Below are positions 35,827 through 44,086 of a stretch of DNA of 53,874 nucleotides, in pieces. A model generated the notes under the pieces. The model made no database searches and was not told where the DNA came from. It saw only the letters and a list, made by a program, of their open reading frames with translations. Numbering within the stretch: position 1 is the stretch's first letter; each line of letters starts with the position of its first letter. Where the stretch lies: NCBI GenBank assembly GCA_913055205.1, contig CAJXJN010000013.1:1-53874 (forward strand). The letters run 5' to 3'. Origin of the DNA: an uncultured Sulfurovum sp. Lineage in GTDB: Bacteria > Campylobacterota > Campylobacteria > Campylobacterales > Sulfurovaceae. The position numbers were made by a program, and so were the translations under genes.

Positions 35827-37107
35827 ATGGCAGGATTTAAAGCACTCAAAGGACAAGGTCACTTTCCAACCTTGTTCATGGCTTTTCTATATTTCGATAT
35901 GAGTTTTATGGTCTGGACCATGCTTGGCCCACTCTCAACAGAGATCGGTGAGGCTTTGGCAGCGGCTGGACATATTATGACAGCAGGTGAAAAGGCAACG
36001 CTACTCTCACTTCCTATATTGTCTGGTGCTATTTTAAGGATCGTACTTGGTTTTGGTGTCGATAAACTAGGGGCTAAAAAGACAGCACTCATTGCACAGT
36101 CTATTGTTATTGCATCTTTGCTTACCGCTTTTATGCAAGGGGATTCAATTACCTATAATCAGCTTCTTATCGTAGCACTTGGACTTGGTTTTGCCGGAGC
36201 CTCTTTTGCCGTTGCACTTCCTCAGGCCGGACAGTGGTATCCGCCTAAACTTCAAGGGGTAGTACTTGGTATTGCAGGTGCAGGGAATATCGGTGTTGTT
36301 ATTGACTTCCTGTTTGCTCCAAAGATCGCTGAGCTTTGGGGATGGGAGTCTGTATTTGGTGTAGGTGCTTTAATGGCAGTTATTGTGTTTGTTGCTTACC
36401 TGTTTTTAGCAAAAGATGCACCTGAGTCAGTCTATAAAGCAAGACCGAAAAAGCTTTCAGACTATGTGAAACTGCTGAAAGATAAAGATACCTGGTGGTT
36501 CAACCTCTTCTATGCTATCAGCTTCGGTGGATTTGTCGGATTTGCAGGATATATGAAAGTCTATCTTATGAATACCTATCAGGCAGATATGTCAGCATTT
36601 GGACTCGATGTACTCGATGAGAACAATGTAAAGGTTATTGCCGGATATTTTGGAGCATTGTGTATCTTTGCAGGGGCAGTACTAAGACCTGTTGGTGGAA
36701 ATATAGCAGACAAGATAGGTGGTGTAAAAGCACTCTATTTCTTCTATGGTTCAGTAGCCGTATTGGCAGCGGTTAATGCATTGGTACAATTGCCGTTTTT
36801 TGTAGCGATATTCGTACTCTTCTTGATCATGGCGAATCTTGGTATGGCAAACGGAGCAGTATTCCAGTTGGTGCCTCAAAGATTTGGTAAAGACATCGGT
36901 ATTATGACAGGTATTGTCGGATGTGCAGGCGGACTTGGTGGTACAGCACTCATTAAGACACTTGGTTGGTCTAAAGGCGCATTTGATGGTTACTCCGCAG
37001 GATTCATGATCTTTGCAGGGGTTGTACTTATAGCAATACTTGGACTGAGTTTTGTTAAAACAAGATGGAGAACAACCTGGGGTGTGAAAGCCGGAGGGAT
37101 GATATAA
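35827..37107 (+). CDS. narK: Nitrate/nitrite transporter, NarK/NrtP-type MFS
   Basis: A 426-residue inner-membrane transporter with twelve hydrophobic segments. The nitrate-porter signatures are visible: FAGASFAVALPQAGQWYPP with AGAGNIGVVID in the N-terminal half and NLGMANGAVFQLVPQRFGK with GIVGCAGGLGG in the C-terminal half, including the conserved Asn and Arg context. It is read divergently from nirA, and a shared region holds an operator for each. In this setting it most probably imports nitrate for assimilation, although nitrite exchange cannot be excluded from sequence. Confidence 0.94.
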   Translation: MAGFKALKGQGHFPTLFMAFLYFDMSFMVWTMLGPLSTEIGEALAAAGHIMTAGEKATLLSLPILSGAILRIVLGFGVDKLGAKKTALIAQSIVIASLLTAFMQGDSITYNQLLIVALGLGFAGASFAVALPQAGQWYPPKLQGVVLGIAGAGNIGVVIDFLFAPKIAELWGWESVFGVGALMAVIVFVAYLFLAKDAPESVYKARPKKLSDYVKLLKDKDTWWFNLFYAISFGGFVGFAGYMKVYLMNTYQADMSAFGLDVLDENNVKVIAGYFGALCIFAGAVLRPVGGNIADKIGGVKALYFFYGSVAVLAAVNALVQLPFFVAIFVLFLIMANLGMANGAVFQLVPQRFGKDIGIMTGIVGCAGGLGGTALIKTLGWSKGAFDGYSAGFMIFAGVVLIAILGLSFVKTRWRTTWGVKAGGMI

Positions 37108-37146
37108 TCGAAAGGATTTTCTAATTCTCCTGCGTGTGCCAGACAC

Positions 37147-37230
37147 GTAGGGGGGGTAACCCTTGTGGTTACCCTCAATACTACATCACTCTTTGGTAAG
37201 TAAAAGGCAACCACAAGGGATTGCCCCTAC
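37147..37230. repeat. Intergenic inverted repeat, GGGCAACCACAAGGGATTGC family, copy 3
   Basis: The left arm GTAGGGGGGGTAACCCTTGT and following bases (37147-37174) and the right arm GGCAACCACAAGGGATTGCC and following bases (37206-37230) are inverse, with a 31-bp spacer. It follows the narK stop by 40 bases and may end or stabilise its transcript. All three copies of the family lie in the nitrogen block. Confidence 0.8.
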
Positions 37231-37254
37231 GGTTTATTTTTCATATTTTTATAA

Positions 37255-37271
37255 TGCACATATTTTAATCA
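37255..37271. promoter_or_regulatory. Degenerate operator-like site before the kinase gene
   Basis: TGCACATATTTTAATCA keeps the right arm TTAATCA and the outer TG, but only three of seven left-arm bases match. Its centre is 43.5 bp from the centre of TATAAT at 37304-37309, the same distance as at narK. Alone it would be dismissed; the spacing is the reason to note it. Confidence 0.3.
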
Positions 37272-37300
37272 AATCCAATCAAGCAAATTCTTAAGTCAAA

Positions 37301-37309
37301 TGTTATAAT
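37301..37309 (+). promoter_or_regulatory. Extended -10 of the PP2C-kinase gene
   Basis: TGTTATAAT, a perfect TGN-TATAAT, puts the start near 37316. AAGG (37328-37331) precedes the ATG at 37340. Confidence 0.5.
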
Positions 37310-37339
37310 AACTCCAATACAAACACAAGGCAGAAACCC

Positions 37340-38971
37340 ATGTCAAAACAAAACATCGAAACTTCAGGATTTACATTAGCCAAAGGGACGCAACTCAAAG
37401 GGGATGATTTCTTTGAAGTAAAGGTGATGGATAACATTACTGTGGCGGTGGTGTGTGATGGTGTGGGGTCTGCGATGCAGGGGGCTGAGGCGGCGAAGCG
37501 GGTGACACACTTTTTAGTGCATTCACTTAAAAACAGACCCAAAAGTTGGAGTATGGAGAAGTCCATCAAACACTTTATCCAAAATATTAACAGAGTACTG
37601 TACCTTGAGTCTATGGAGGAGTATGAGCGTGAGGAGTTGGTGACCACACTTACTCTTGTGGTCATAGAAGGAGACAGGCTCTATGGTGCCAATGTGGGGG
37701 ATAGCCGTATCTATTTGCATAGGGATGGCATATTTACACAACTTTCCAATGACCACTCCATGGATGAAGAGGGGATGGAAAATATCCTGACTTCTGCGAT
37801 GGGACTGGAGGAGAGTGTAGAGCCGTATTATTTTGAAAATAATCTGCAAGCCAAAGACCGGATACTGCTTTGCAGTGACGGGCTTTATAATGAGCTACCT
37901 GATGAGGTACTGGCAGATGGGCTTCACATGGGAGCCTCTTATCTGGTTAAAAAAGCGAGTAAACTGCATGATGACAAACTGCCGGATGATACCACCGCAG
38001 TTGTTCTTGAGATCAAAGAGCTTGATCTTAGACTGAAACTCAAGCAGAGTGATCTGATCATTCAGGAACACTATAAAGCAGATGAGGTCATAGATGGCTA
38101 CAGACTCATCAAACCGCTCATACAGAACAACCGTACCTGGCTTTGTGAGAAGAAGGGAATGCAGTATGTCATCAAATTCGCACCTGTTGAAGCGATAGAT
38201 GATGAAAATATACTTGATCTTTTCGTCAAAGAGGTCTGGATGGCGAAACGTCTGAAAGCAGGGTTTTTCCCCAAGTCGGTCATTCCAAAAAAGCGAACCC
38301 ACCGTTATTATATTATGAGCTTCATCGAAGGGATATCGCTAAAAGAATTCATCGCTAAAAAACCGCTTTCTGTTGATATGGGCATAGAGTTGGCACACTT
38401 TTTATTAAAGATGTCACAGTTCTTGACCAGACTGGATCTGGTGCATGGGGATATTAAACCGGAAAATATCATCGTGACCAAACGTAAAGAGAAGCTGATA
38501 TTCAAGATGGTGGATTTTGGAAGCATTACAGAGGCCTATTCTGATGTCACACGAGCAGGGACACCTTCATACTTAGCCCCAGAACGCTTTAATCAGGCAC
38601 CTATTACGGAACAGACAGAACTCTATGCCATCGGTGTCACACTCTATGAAACATTGACTGGGAAATACCCATTCGGAGAGATAGAACCTTTCCAAAATCC
38701 CTCTTTTGATAGAAATCCAAAACACCCTGCAAAATACAATGCAAAGATACCTTATTGGCTGGAAAGTATTATTTTACGTGCGATTGAAACAGATACAGAC
38801 AAACGCTACCATCACTACTCAGAGATGTTCTATGAGATAGACAATCCAAGTAAAGTCAAACCCTATTTTGATAAAAATCTCTCATTTATAGAGAGAAATG
38901 AGAAGATGGTCTATAAGATTGGATTTATTGTGATGTTTGTCTTGAATATTATCCAACTCTTGATGAGGTAG
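37340..38971 (+). CDS. Fused PP2C phosphatase and Ser/Thr protein kinase, membrane-anchored
   Basis: A 543-residue bifunctional signalling protein. Residues 1-230 are a PP2C phosphatase with metal-site motifs VVCDGVGSAM (Asp40), ANVGDSRIYL (Asp121), LLCSDGLYNEL (Asp180) and LPDDTTAVVL (Asp216). Residues 250-500 are a kinase with VIKF (Lys279), Glu298, the catalytic loop HGDIKPEN (Asp371, Asn376), DFGS (392-395) and GTPSYLAPERF; the Gly-rich loop is poorly kept. A hydrophobic C-terminal helix (IGFIVMFVLNIIQLLM) anchors it. Fusions of this type sit in nitrate-assimilation clusters of Pseudomonas next to the nitrate transporter, so post-translational control of nitrate uptake or reduction is a fair inference. 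Confidence 0.9.
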   Translation: MSKQNIETSGFTLAKGTQLKGDDFFEVKVMDNITVAVVCDGVGSAMQGAEAAKRVTHFLVHSLKNRPKSWSMEKSIKHFIQNINRVLYLESMEEYEREELVTTLTLVVIEGDRLYGANVGDSRIYLHRDGIFTQLSNDHSMDEEGMENILTSAMGLEESVEPYYFENNLQAKDRILLCSDGLYNELPDEVLADGLHMGASYLVKKASKLHDDKLPDDTTAVVLEIKELDLRLKLKQSDLIIQEHYKADEVIDGYRLIKPLIQNNRTWLCEKKGMQYVIKFAPVEAIDDENILDLFVKEVWMAKRLKAGFFPKSVIPKKRTHRYYIMSFIEGISLKEFIAKKPLSVDMGIELAHFLLKMSQFLTRLDLVHGDIKPENIIVTKRKEKLIFKMVDFGSITEAYSDVTRAGTPSYLAPERFNQAPITEQTELYAIGVTLYETLTGKYPFGEIEPFQNPSFDRNPKHPAKYNAKIPYWLESIILRAIETDTDKRYHHYSEMFYEIDNPSKVKPYFDKNLSFIERNEKMVYKIGFIVMFVLNIIQLLMR

Positions 38972-38993
38972 ATCTACAACTTTTGCACATACA

Positions 38994-39086
38994 TCATCCT
39001 CGTACTTGATACGGGGATCTGGAATCCTGGATGCAGTGTATGTTAAATATGCTATACCGTTTGAATTCCAGATTCAGGATCAAGGC
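38994..39086. repeat. Intergenic inverted repeat, TGCTTGACACGGGGATCTGG family, copy 2
   Basis: The left arm TCATCCTCGTACTTGATACG and following bases (38994-39025) pairs with ATTCCAGATTCAGGATCAAG (39065 on). The right arm lacks the GGGAATGAC end seen in copies 1 and 3, so this copy is worn. It lies 43 bp before copy 3 in the same orientation, together filling the 284 bases between the kinase gene and mltG. Confidence 0.75.
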
Positions 39087-39128
39087 AAAAAAGAATAAGT
39101 TTTTTTACCTTCAATAACAATATGCTTC

Positions 39129-39230
39129 GTCATCCTCGTGCTTGACACGGGGATCTGGAATTTGTGATATATGTATGTTAAATATTCTATGCAGTTTATA
39201 TTCCAGATTCCCGATTAAGTCGGGAATGAC
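39129..39230. repeat. Intergenic inverted repeat, TGCTTGACACGGGGATCTGG family, copy 3
   Basis: The left arm GTCATCCTCGTGCTTGACAC and following bases (39129-39161) and the right arm ATTCCAGATTCCCGATTAAG and following bases (39200-39230, ending GGGAATGAC) are inverse with a spacer of about 38 bp. It resembles copy 1 downstream of argG. It is located between convergent genes, where it could serve as a terminator in both directions. Confidence 0.8.
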
Positions 39231-39255
39231 AGGTATGTAAAAGTTCCGGAGAGAG

Positions 39256-40209
39256 TTACTTCACTTTTCTGATATTTTTCTGATGCTTTTTAAAGGTATC
39301 GGTAAAATCATGGACTCCCTCTTTGTTCTTCATAAAATAAAGGTAGTTTGTCTTTGCCGGTTTGATGGCTGCTTTGATAGCTGAAATGCTTACAGCACCA
39401 ATAGGTGATTTTGGTAACCCTTTGTGTTTATATGTATTGAACGTTGTCAAGTCATTTTTAATGCGTTCAGGGGTAACTTTAACGTGTGAGTATTTACCAT
39501 AGTTCAGTGTTCCATCCATTTGAAGTCGCATCCCTTTTTTAAGTCGGTTGTAAATGACTGAAGAGACCAAAGGCATCTCTTCATTATTAGCGGCTTCTTT
39601 TTGGATAATGGAAGCAACAGTCAATACTTTCCCCCACTGTTCTTTGTTATAGTTCCCATAGATCTTTTCTGAAATATTTTTATACTTTTTCTCAGATTCC
39701 CGTACAAGAAAATGAATAAGATGTTTCTCTTTTATTCCATAAGGCACATGGTATGTATCGGCATAGATACCTGCTTCGGGATAGGAGGAGAACTCATGAT
39801 AGTATTTTTGAAGTTTTGTTTTGTCTAATTTCAGTTTTTGCGAGAGTGCATCAAAAAAGAGTTCGGAGGTTTCACCAGGGATCAGTGTGACCTTGTGTAT
39901 CATTGCTTTGGCATTGGTTAGTTTGTAGAGAAAATCGATACGGTTAAGCTGGTTTTTGCCTATGTAAATCCATCCGGTTTTTGGAGTTCCCATAAGTCGA
40001 AGAATATAGGAGTCGATCACAGATAAATCGTAGCCTTTTTTAGTCAGCTGTGATATAATACTTCCTATAGAGCCTTGGGGTACAAAGAGTGTTTGTGTCG
40101 TTTTGATGGGTAATGTAGTATAAAAGGCAAAAGAGATGATAAAAACGAGTATAATGTTTTCTGCCCATGCTATCCATGTTCTCCATGTGGTATTGCGTAA
40201 TACGCTCAT
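39256..40209 (-). CDS. mltG: Endolytic murein transglycosylase MltG
   Basis: MltG cuts new glycan strands at the inner membrane and sets their length. The 317-residue protein has an N-terminal membrane helix (IILVFIISFAFYTTL, about 19-33), a LysM-like region, and the YceG domain with ASIIQKEAANNEEMP (catalytic Glu205), VSSVIYNRLKKGMRLQMDGT, and FNTYKHKGLPKSPIG. Its start lies 74 bases inside the divergent AsmA-like gene, so the two N-termini are encoded on opposite strands of the same DNA. The Shine-Dalgarno (AAGGA) is 11 bases from the ATG, a little far. Confidence 0.94.
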   Translation of the reverse strand: MSVLRNTTWRTWIAWAENIILVFIISFAFYTTLPIKTTQTLFVPQGSIGSIISQLTKKGYDLSVIDSYILRLMGTPKTGWIYIGKNQLNRIDFLYKLTNAKAMIHKVTLIPGETSELFFDALSQKLKLDKTKLQKYYHEFSSYPEAGIYADTYHVPYGIKEKHLIHFLVRESEKKYKNISEKIYGNYNKEQWGKVLTVASIIQKEAANNEEMPLVSSVIYNRLKKGMRLQMDGTLNYGKYSHVKVTPERIKNDLTTFNTYKHKGLPKSPIGAVSISAIKAAIKPAKTNYLYFMKNKEGVHDFTDTFKKHQKNIRKVK

Positions 40210-42718
40210 TTTTTCGGTTGTCCTTTTTGTGGCTCTTTTTTTTTGGCTTAAAGCAGGTATCCATGCAGAGAAACTTACTTTCGGTCACTACAAGATAGAC
40301 GGATTATACATCAAACTCGATAAAAAGCTTACACTGAAAGCATATAATATAACGATCCCTAAAAGTAAAGCAAAACCTTCGTTTGATAATTTAGATAGAA
40401 CGTTTGACAATATTAAATATCTTTTTACTTTTTTTGATTATATAGAGTTGGAAAACATCCACTTTGAAAATAATGAATTAAATATTATTTTTACTGATGA
40501 TATACTCTACATTACGAGTGATGACTATGAGATCGCCGGGAATATACATAGAAAGGGACAGAAGTTCATTGCCGATGTTTCCATGCTGTATCTTAAGAAG
40601 GATCATATTGATATACAGGGAGAACTTGTTTACGATGCAAACAGTGGCAGGTTGGAAACCAAAGGCAAGTTTGATGCCTATCACATCAAGGGAAGATTTA
40701 AAGCAAGTAAAGAGAACCACAGTATAGATTTTTTTCTTAACAGTGAAGCGTTTACTGACCTAAAGACACTGATAGATAAATTTGCACTGAAAGAGTCTAT
40801 CCGGAGTTGGATCGTTGAAAAAGTTCAGGCAAAAAGATACAGGTTATACTCCTTAGCAGGACGAGGATCGCTGGAGAATGGCGGCTTTAAGCTGGATTTT
40901 GATGCACTCAAAGGAAATGTGCTTTTTGAAGATGTGAAAATTCACTATAAAGAAAAATTGGATCCTGTAGTCGCCGAGAGTTTTATCTTAACCTATAAAA
41001 AAGGTGCTCTCTATTTTGATCTGAAAAACCCTACCTATAAAAAAAGAAGTTTAGCAGGAAGTAAAGTATCCATCACAAATTTAGGAGGAAAAGATCCTGC
41101 AATACTTAACCTTGATCTACATATGAAAACAGCTATAGACAGTGTTGTACAAGAGATACTGAAAGCCTATGCGCTGAATATCCCTGTAGAACAAAAAAAC
41201 AGTAAGGCAAATATAGATGTCAAGCTGGGGATACCGCTCAAAAAATCTACCCAAAAAATCTCTGTTTTTGTCAATGTTGATCTGGAGGAAGGAGATCTTT
41301 ATATCAATAAGGTAAAACTGCCGGTACTTAAAGGAAATGTACAGTTCGATAAAGGATTTGTCATACTTAAGAATATTGATCTGAAAGAGAGTTGGTATGC
41401 AGGCAGAGTAAACGGAAAGATAAATTTAAAAGAAAAAAAAGCCGATCTTGTCTTTGATGCGAAGCGGATCAGTATAGGAGAGAAAAAAGAGAAGTTCCTT
41501 GTACTGAAAAACAGACAATTGCCATTGACCTTGGATTATAGTAAGAATATTGTAGTTGATATACCGACATTGAAGTTGAAGATAGTCAATCGTCCCAAAG
41601 AGATGTTGATACAGGTAGGAAGGATAGAAAAGATCAAACCTTATCTTAAAGACATTGGATTACAAATAGATGGAGGAAATCTTGATATTACGACTAAAGA
41701 CTTTAAGACATATGCATTTAAAGGAGAACTCCATAGAAAATCATGTTTCTTTTATGATAAAAAAGATATTTGTTATACAAGAGTGCCATGCAGCGGCAAG
41801 ATCACAAAAAATGGTGTAGACTTTTATGCTTTTGACAAGCGTTTGCATTTCAGTGCAGGTGCATCACGGATCAAGCTCAAAGATCTGAATATAGATCTCA
41901 AAAAGTTCCTCTCTTCACGGAGCAAAGGTGACATTAAACAGAGTAAAGCAAAAAAAACGGTTATTCTGTGTGAGAACAGTAAAATAAGATATGATAAATA
42001 TACGCTTGTAACAGATAGCTATGATATAGAAATAAAAGCAAACGGCAACATTAATGCGATAGGAAGTTTAGATGGAGATATTGTAAAGTTCAATAAAAGA
42101 GGAGAAGAGTTTTCTATGCAGGCTTTACGGGTAAAAGATAAAATGCTGCATCCTCTTATTAATTTTAAAGGATTGAAAAATGGACGATATTCGCTTAAAA
42201 TGACTGGTGATCCAGATAAAATAATGAAAGGGCAGATCATTATTGAGGGTGGAGAGATAAGTGGCTTTAAGGCTTACAATAACACTTTGGCTTTTATCAA
42301 TACCATCCCTGCTTTAGCAACACTAAGCAGTCCTGGGTTTTCAAAAAAAGGGTTTAAGATAAAAGAGGGGGTCATTGAATATCGAATCATAGGTGACAAG
42401 GTCATTCTTGATTCAGTGTATGCTAAAGGGAGTTCTGCAACGATTGCGGGCAGAGGAGAGGTGAATATCAAGACAAAAACGATTAATATGAACCTTGCCA
42501 TACAGACAGCCAGGGAATTAGGAAAAATTGTTGGGAATCTTCCTCTGTTGGGACATATCTTAATGGGTGAAGATAAGAGTATGACAGTAGGGTTGAAAAT
42601 TACCGGAACATTGGATAAGCCGAAAGTACAGACATCAGCAGCACAGGATATACTGACTTTGCCATTGCAGTTCTTAAAACGTACGATCGAATCTCCTGCC
42701 CATATTATCAACAAGTAA
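40136..42718 (+). CDS. AsmA/YhdP-like (DUF3971-type) envelope protein
   Basis: An 860-residue protein with one N-terminal membrane helix (NTLIFSVVLFVALFFWL, about 22-38) and then a long beta-rich periplasmic body, the shape of AsmA-like proteins that bridge the envelope and carry phospholipid to the outer membrane. The C-terminal part has the DUF3971/AsmA2-like phrases GRYSLKMTGDPDKIMKGQI, INTIPALATLSSPGFSKKGF, GRGEVNIKTKTINMNLAIQT and LPLLGHILMGEDKSMTVGLK. AAAAGG lies eight bases before the ATG at 40136, which supports this start despite the overlap with mltG. ATG 40154 is an alternative. Confidence 0.8.
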   Translation: MIKTSIMFSAHAIHVLHVVLRNTLIFSVVLFVALFFWLKAGIHAEKLTFGHYKIDGLYIKLDKKLTLKAYNITIPKSKAKPSFDNLDRTFDNIKYLFTFFDYIELENIHFENNELNIIFTDDILYITSDDYEIAGNIHRKGQKFIADVSMLYLKKDHIDIQGELVYDANSGRLETKGKFDAYHIKGRFKASKENHSIDFFLNSEAFTDLKTLIDKFALKESIRSWIVEKVQAKRYRLYSLAGRGSLENGGFKLDFDALKGNVLFEDVKIHYKEKLDPVVAESFILTYKKGALYFDLKNPTYKKRSLAGSKVSITNLGGKDPAILNLDLHMKTAIDSVVQEILKAYALNIPVEQKNSKANIDVKLGIPLKKSTQKISVFVNVDLEEGDLYINKVKLPVLKGNVQFDKGFVILKNIDLKESWYAGRVNGKINLKEKKADLVFDAKRISIGEKKEKFLVLKNRQLPLTLDYSKNIVVDIPTLKLKIVNRPKEMLIQVGRIEKIKPYLKDIGLQIDGGNLDITTKDFKTYAFKGELHRKSCFFYDKKDICYTRVPCSGKITKNGVDFYAFDKRLHFSAGASRIKLKDLNIDLKKFLSSRSKGDIKQSKAKKTVILCENSKIRYDKYTLVTDSYDIEIKANGNINAIGSLDGDIVKFNKRGEEFSMQALRVKDKMLHPLINFKGLKNGRYSLKMTGDPDKIMKGQIIIEGGEISGFKAYNNTLAFINTIPALATLSSPGFSKKGFKIKEGVIEYRIIGDKVILDSVYAKGSSATIAGRGEVNIKTKTINMNLAIQTARELGKIVGNLPLLGHILMGEDKSMTVGLKITGTLDKPKVQTSAAQDILTLPLQFLKRTIESPAHIINK

Positions 42719-42733
42719 TTGTGTAGGTATATC

Positions 42734-42857
42734 TGTAGGGGACAACCCCTGTGTTGACCCGTGGTTGTCAAATAAAATGGTTTAGATCAATACATGTTTT
42801 CATCAAAACAAAACATTATCCTGAACCCACGGGTGGACATGGGAGTCAGCCCCTGCA
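42734..42857. repeat. Intergenic inverted repeat, GGGTCAACACGGGGGTTGAC family, copy 2
   Basis: The left arm TGTAGGGGACAACCCCTGTG and following bases (42734-42760) and the right arm GGGTGGACATGGGAGTCAGC and following bases (42831-42857) are diverged inverses with a 70-bp spacer, which is longer than in copy 1. It lies between convergent genes (AsmA-like and lolC/E). Confidence 0.7.
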
Positions 42858-42865
42858 GTAGAGTT

Positions 42866-44086
42866 CTACTCATTCCTCAAAACAGTCAACGGATCGGTCT
42901 GTGCTGCTTTTTTTGCCGGGTAGAATGCAGAGAGGAAGATGATGATAGAGGTCCCCAGAATGATAAAGCTGAAATCACTCATCATTAGATCTACAGGGAG
43001 TCTGCTTGTACCATAAACATCTTCTGGCATGGAGATGATATCAAAGGTCTTGAGTATCCATATACCAAGACTGCCAAGCAGAGTACCTGCGACTATACCG
43101 GTGCTTCCTATAATGAGTCCCAGTCTAAAGAAAATAGATCTTATTTCTACTTTCGTGGCTCCCAGCGTACGCATAAGAGCGATCTCGCTTCGTCTGCTCA
43201 TAACCGTCATCAGGAGAGAAGAGATAATGTTCAGTGATGCAACAAGTATGATAAGCAATAAAACCAGAAAGAGGGCTTTCTTCTCCATTTCCATGGCGGA
43301 AAAGAAGTTGCCATTCTGTTGCCACCAACCTTCTATGACAACGGTTTGAGGCAAGGCACTTTTGATCCTGTCGATCTCTTTAAGAGGTTTTTTTGTATAG
43401 ATATGAAGACCATCATAGGTACCATGCTGACGTTTAAGCAGTTTTTCAAATGCTTCAAGGGAAGTGTACATGATAGCTTTATCGTAGGCTTTCAAACCGG
43501 ATTTGAACACACCATCAACAATAAAACGTTTTTGCAGAGGCATGGTACCAAACCCTATGGCTTGCTGTTCTGAAAAATAAAGGGTGACTTTCTCACCTTT
43601 GGGGGCATTCATTTCAAAAGAGAGTCCCTCACCTATGACCACTCTAAACTTACTCTTTTCATTCCCTTTGGCATCTTTAAAAACAGAATTGATCTTACTC
43701 TCTTTTTCATAATCCACACCATAGAGCAGGGAACCCTGTACCGCACCATCATTTTTTGTAATGACTTGAGTGGTGTAGTAGGGACTGAATTTCAGATGAG
43801 GAAATTTTTGTGAGAGTGTTTGTATAAGTCTGTCATTGATAGCATTCCCTTCAATGGGAAGTACGGTAAGAGGGTAGTTCATGACAAAAAGTTTTTTCAT
43901 AAACTCTTTTTGAGTACCGTTCATGATCCCCATAGCGATCATCAAAACCATTACCCCTGCTGCGATACCTAAAAAAGCAAGCATGGCAGAGATGAAGATA
44001 AAAGGGTTCTCTTTATCATACTTGAGATAGTGTTTGATGATCTGCCTAACAAACTGCTTGTTAGGCGAGGAGATGGTACGAGACAT
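42866..44086 (-). CDS. lolC: Lipoprotein-releasing system permease LolC/LolE family
   Basis: This is the membrane part of the Lol ABC exporter that releases lipoproteins from the inner membrane. The 406-residue protein has an N-terminal helix (FIFISAMLAFLGIAAGVMVLMIAMGIMNG region), a large periplasmic MacB-like domain, and three C-terminal helices; the FtsX-family phrase is LLLIILVASLNIISSLLMTV with RRSEIALMRTLGAT. The tail has YPAKKAAQTDPLTVLRNE, typical of LolC/E. I cannot tell LolC from LolE; species with one copy form a homodimer (LolF-like). Its ATG overlaps the secA stop (TAATG), so it depends on secA translation. No LolD is in the window. Confidence 0.9.
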   Translation of the reverse strand: MSRTISSPNKQFVRQIIKHYLKYDKENPFIFISAMLAFLGIAAGVMVLMIAMGIMNGTQKEFMKKLFVMNYPLTVLPIEGNAINDRLIQTLSQKFPHLKFSPYYTTQVITKNDGAVQGSLLYGVDYEKESKINSVFKDAKGNEKSKFRVVIGEGLSFEMNAPKGEKVTLYFSEQQAIGFGTMPLQKRFIVDGVFKSGLKAYDKAIMYTSLEAFEKLLKRQHGTYDGLHIYTKKPLKEIDRIKSALPQTVVIEGWWQQNGNFFSAMEMEKKALFLVLLLIILVASLNIISSLLMTVMSRRSEIALMRTLGATKVEIRSIFFRLGLIIGSTGIVAGTLLGSLGIWILKTFDIISMPEDVYGTSRLPVDLMMSDFSFIILGTSIIIFLSAFYPAKKAAQTDPLTVLRNE

